This document shows, piece by piece, positions 62,056 through 64,000 of a stretch of 64,000 nt of DNA. The stretch is from Thioclava sp. ES.031 (lineage in GTDB: Bacteria; Pseudomonadota; Alphaproteobacteria; Rhodobacterales; Rhodobacteraceae), in NCBI RefSeq assembly GCF_002563775.1, contig NZ_PDJO01000001.1:3955145-4019144 (forward strand), in the 5' to 3' direction. Under the pieces are notes generated by a model. The model made no database searches. It was given only the letters and a program-made list of their open reading frames with translations, and had not been told where the DNA came from. Numbering within the stretch: position 1 is the stretch's first letter; every line of letters starts with the position of its first letter. The position numbers and the translations under genes are program-made.

Positions 62056-63923
62056 GCAGAGCGTTCCCGCTTCGACTGCCGCAGGCGCGCCAAGATCAAA
62101 GTCAGCGCCGCGGGAGTTACGCCGTCGAAACGTCCCGCCTGCCCCAAAGTTTTCGGCATCGCGCGCTTGAGTTTGCCCTTCAACTCGTTCGAGAGCCCCT
62201 GCAGGGAATCGAAATCGAAATCTTCGGGAATTTCCCATCCCTCATCGCGCTTAAGGGAAGCCGCGTCGACCTCCTGACGCGCAACGTAATTCGCATAGAG
62301 CGCATCGATCGACAGCTGCCGCGCCGTCTCATCTGAGAGATTCTGCAATTCCGGCAGCGCCTCTTGCAGCGCGGGCATCGTGATATCGGGGAAAGACAGC
62401 AGATCGAAAGCCGTCCGCCGCGTCCCGTCCTCGTTCACCTTGAAGCCCTTCGCCTTGGCCTCTTTGGGCGTCAGCGAAATCGACTGCAGCAGCTCCCGCC
62501 CTGCCGTTAGATCGGCGGATTTCTCTTCAAAGAGAGCCCGGCGCGTCTCGCCGACACAGCCGATCTCGATCCCCATCCCCGTCAAGCGCTGGTCGGCATT
62601 GTCGGCCCGCAACGACAGACGGAACTCGGCCCGCGAGGTAAACATGCGGTAAGGTTCGGTTACCCCGCGCGAGGTCAGATCGTCGATCATCACGCCGATA
62701 TAGCTCGACGTCCGGCTGAAATGCACCGGCGCGCCCGCCTTCGCAGAGGATGCTGCATTCAAGCCAGCGACGAGGCCCTGAGCTGCGGCCTCCTCATATC
62801 CTGTGGTCCCGTTGATCTGACCCGCAAGATATAGGCCAGGGACGGCACGCAACTGCAGCGTCGCGTCCAGCGCGCGCGGATCGACATAGTCATATTCGAT
62901 CGCGTAACCGGGCTGCAGGATCTTCGCCTCCTCCAACCCGAAGATCGAATGGACGTAATCTTCCTGAACATCGACCGGCAGCGAGGTGGAAATCCCGTTC
63001 GGATAGACCGTGTCGTCGTCCAGGCCTTCCGGCTCGAGGAAAATCTGATGCGAGTCCTTATCCGCGAAGCGCACGACCTTATCTTCGATCGACGGGCAAT
63101 AGCGGGGCCCCACCCCGGAAATATGACCGCCATACATCGCCGAGCGGTCAAGGTTGCCCCGGATGATGTCATGCGTCCGCGCGTTCGTATGGGTGATCCC
63201 GCACGAGATCTGCCCGACCTCGGGGGTCCGGTTCAGGAAAGAAAACATCACTGGATCATCATCGCCGGGCTGGCTCTCCAGCTTATCCCAGGCAATCGTC
63301 TTCCCATCCAGCCGCGGCGGCGTGCCCGTTTTAAGGCGCCCCATCGGCAGATCCATCGCGTAAAGCCGTTCCGCCAGCGCGCGCGAGGGCCGATCCCCGA
63401 TGCGACCACCCGGACGCTGCTGGTCACCAATATGGATCACGCCATTCAGGAACGTCCCAGACGTCAGGATCGCCGACTGACAGTTCAACGTCAGACCATC
63501 GGCCAGCACCACGCCGGTGACCCGACCGCCTTCGACGCGTAGATCGGTCACCTCACCCTCGATCACCTCGAGGTTGGGCTGCGCTGCGGTCATACGTTGG
63601 GCAGCCTCGCGGTAGAGTTTGCGATCCGCCTGAGCGCGCGGGCCTTGCACGGCGGGGCCTTTACGTCGGTTAAGAAGGCGAAACTGGATACCCGCGGCGT
63701 CGGCAAACCGCCCCATCACCCCATCCAGCGCATCGATCTCACGCACCAGATGGCCCTTACCGAGCCCACCGATCGCCGGATTGCACGACATCACCCCGAT
63801 CGCATCGGCGCGAAGCGTCACCAAAGCCACCTGCGCACCCATCCGGGCCGCCGCATGGGCTGCCTCGGTTCCGGCGTGCCCGCCTCCGATCACGATGACG
63901 TCGTAATGTTTCACGTGAAACAC
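62052..63923 (-). CDS. mnmG: tRNA uridine 5-carboxymethylaminomethyl modification enzyme MnmG
   Basis: FAD enzyme of 623 residues (GidA) that, with MnmE, modifies the wobble uridine. FAD loop [70 protein letters not shown] and [29 protein letters not shown] are all present, with the RAE...LRADNAD stretch. The start ATG is inside a perfect parS, so the first residues are MFHVKH. Length is standard. Confidence 0.98.
   Translation of the reverse strand: MFHVKHYDVIVIGGGHAGTEAAHAAARMGAQVALVTLRADAIGVMSCNPAIGGLGKGHLVREIDALDGVMGRFADAAGIQFRLLNRRKGPAVQGPRAQADRKLYREAAQRMTAAQPNLEVIEGEVTDLRVEGGRVTGVVLADGLTLNCQSAILTSGTFLNGVIHIGDQQRPGGRIGDRPSRALAERLYAMDLPMGRLKTGTPPRLDGKTIAWDKLESQPGDDDPVMFSFLNRTPEVGQISCGITHTNARTHDIIRGNLDRSAMYGGHISGVGPRYCPSIEDKVVRFADKDSHQIFLEPEGLDDDTVYPNGISTSLPVDVQEDYVHSIFGLEEAKILQPGYAIEYDYVDPRALDATLQLRAVPGLYLAGQINGTTGYEEAAAQGLVAGLNAASSAKAGAPVHFSRTSSYIGVMIDDLTSRGVTEPYRMFTSRAEFRLSLRADNADQRLTGMGIEIGCVGETRRALFEEKSADLTAGRELLQSISLTPKEAKAKGFKVNEDGTRRTAFDLLSFPDITMPALQEALPELQNLSDETARQLSIDALYANYVARQEVDAASLKRDEGWEIPEDFDFDSLQGLSNELKGKLKRAMPKTLGQAGRFDGVTPAALTLILARLRQSKRERSA
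63907..63922. promoter_or_regulatory. parS site 2, at the mnmG start
   Basis: TGTTTCACGTGAAACA, identical to site 1, overlapping codons 1-6 of mnmG (ATG TTT CAC GTG AAA CAT read on the minus strand). The two parS are 1.9 kb apart, both within genes. Confidence 0.95.
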
Positions 63924-63926
63924 TCC

Positions 63927-64000
63927 TTACTTTCCGATGCAGAAGCTCGAGAAAATTTCGTCCAACAGGTTCTCGACATCCACCCGACCGAGCAACGCTT
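63927..64000 (-). CDS. mnmE: tRNA modification GTPase MnmE (3' end only)
   Basis: The last 23 codons and stop are inside the window: residues LLGRVDVENLLDEIF, then SSFCIGK and TAA. The terminal FCIGK with its reactive Cys is the universal MnmE C-terminus. The rest lies beyond base 64000. It precedes mnmG in the mnmE-mnmG-rsmG-parAB arrangement. Confidence 0.95.
   Translation of the reverse strand, partial: ALLGRVDVENLLDEIFSSFCIGK

Overview
The window is a contiguous, gene-dense, high-G+C piece of an alphaproteobacterial chromosome, most like Rhodobacteraceae (order Rhodobacterales). The signs are the regB / senC-regA-hvrA redox locus, a kinase-less DivL-like PAS protein beside tsaE, a Mic60-like gene next to hemY and hemD, a motB-flgEKLI block, and grpE-hrcA facing rph-rdgB-hemW. 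The right end (parB-parA-rsmG-mnmG-mnmE with two perfect parS sites) is the usual origin-proximal arrangement, so this is probably core chromosome close to oriC. I cannot fix genus or species. No IS element, prophage, CRISPR array, rRNA or integron is visible. No gap between genes exceeds about 250 bases.

Left to right: (1) 1-9.7 kb, minus strand: addA (cut by the window edge), addB, murU, amgK, tsaE and a DivL-like PAS gene with a perfect CtrA box in its promoter. (2) 9.8-13 kb: the RegB/RegA redox system, with regB divergent from senC-regA-hvrA. (3) 13-17.3 kb: HD hydrolase, shortened GT8 glycosyltransferase, exported unknown, ahcY, a DksA-type protein, a DUF2853 protein. (4) 17.3-21.8 kb: a crotonase lacking the usual catalytic glutamates, a DUF2125 protein, pmbA (tldE), and a CysQ/IMPase-type phosphatase. 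(5) 21.8-25.5 kb: an ECF sigma factor and NrsF-type anti-sigma divergent from a bufferin-type RiPP operon (bufA1-bufB-bufC-doxX), with matching ECF promoters for both arms. (6) 25.5-30 kb: flavin reductase and a pqi lipid-transport operon with PqiA split into two genes. (7) 30-36 kb: motB, flgE, flgK, flgL, flgI. (8) 36-40 kb: tRNA-Thr(CGU), hemY, mic60-like gene, hemD. (9) 40-43.7 kb: tsaD, gpsA, yciI, an EVE protein, a CbiX-like chelatase. (10) 43.7-50 kb: pstSCAB-phoU-phoB behind a tandem Pho box. (11) 50-64 kb: maeB, mutS, grpE-hrcA, rph-rdgB-hemW-DUF454, and parB-parA-rsmG-mnmG-mnmE.

The most rewarding signals are: a 13-bp pseudo-palindromic DNA word, AAYAG-N3-CTRTT, recurring mostly inside genes on both strands with an oddly restricted centre; the sigma/anti-sigma/bufferin module with two copies of GTAACG-N16-CGAA; the CtrA box feeding the DivL-like gene; hairpins that bury the Shine-Dalgarno of hvrA and of ahcY; and terminator-like hairpins directly after the first gene of both the buf and the pst operons. 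All identifications are by reading motifs, length and gene order. No database search was run.
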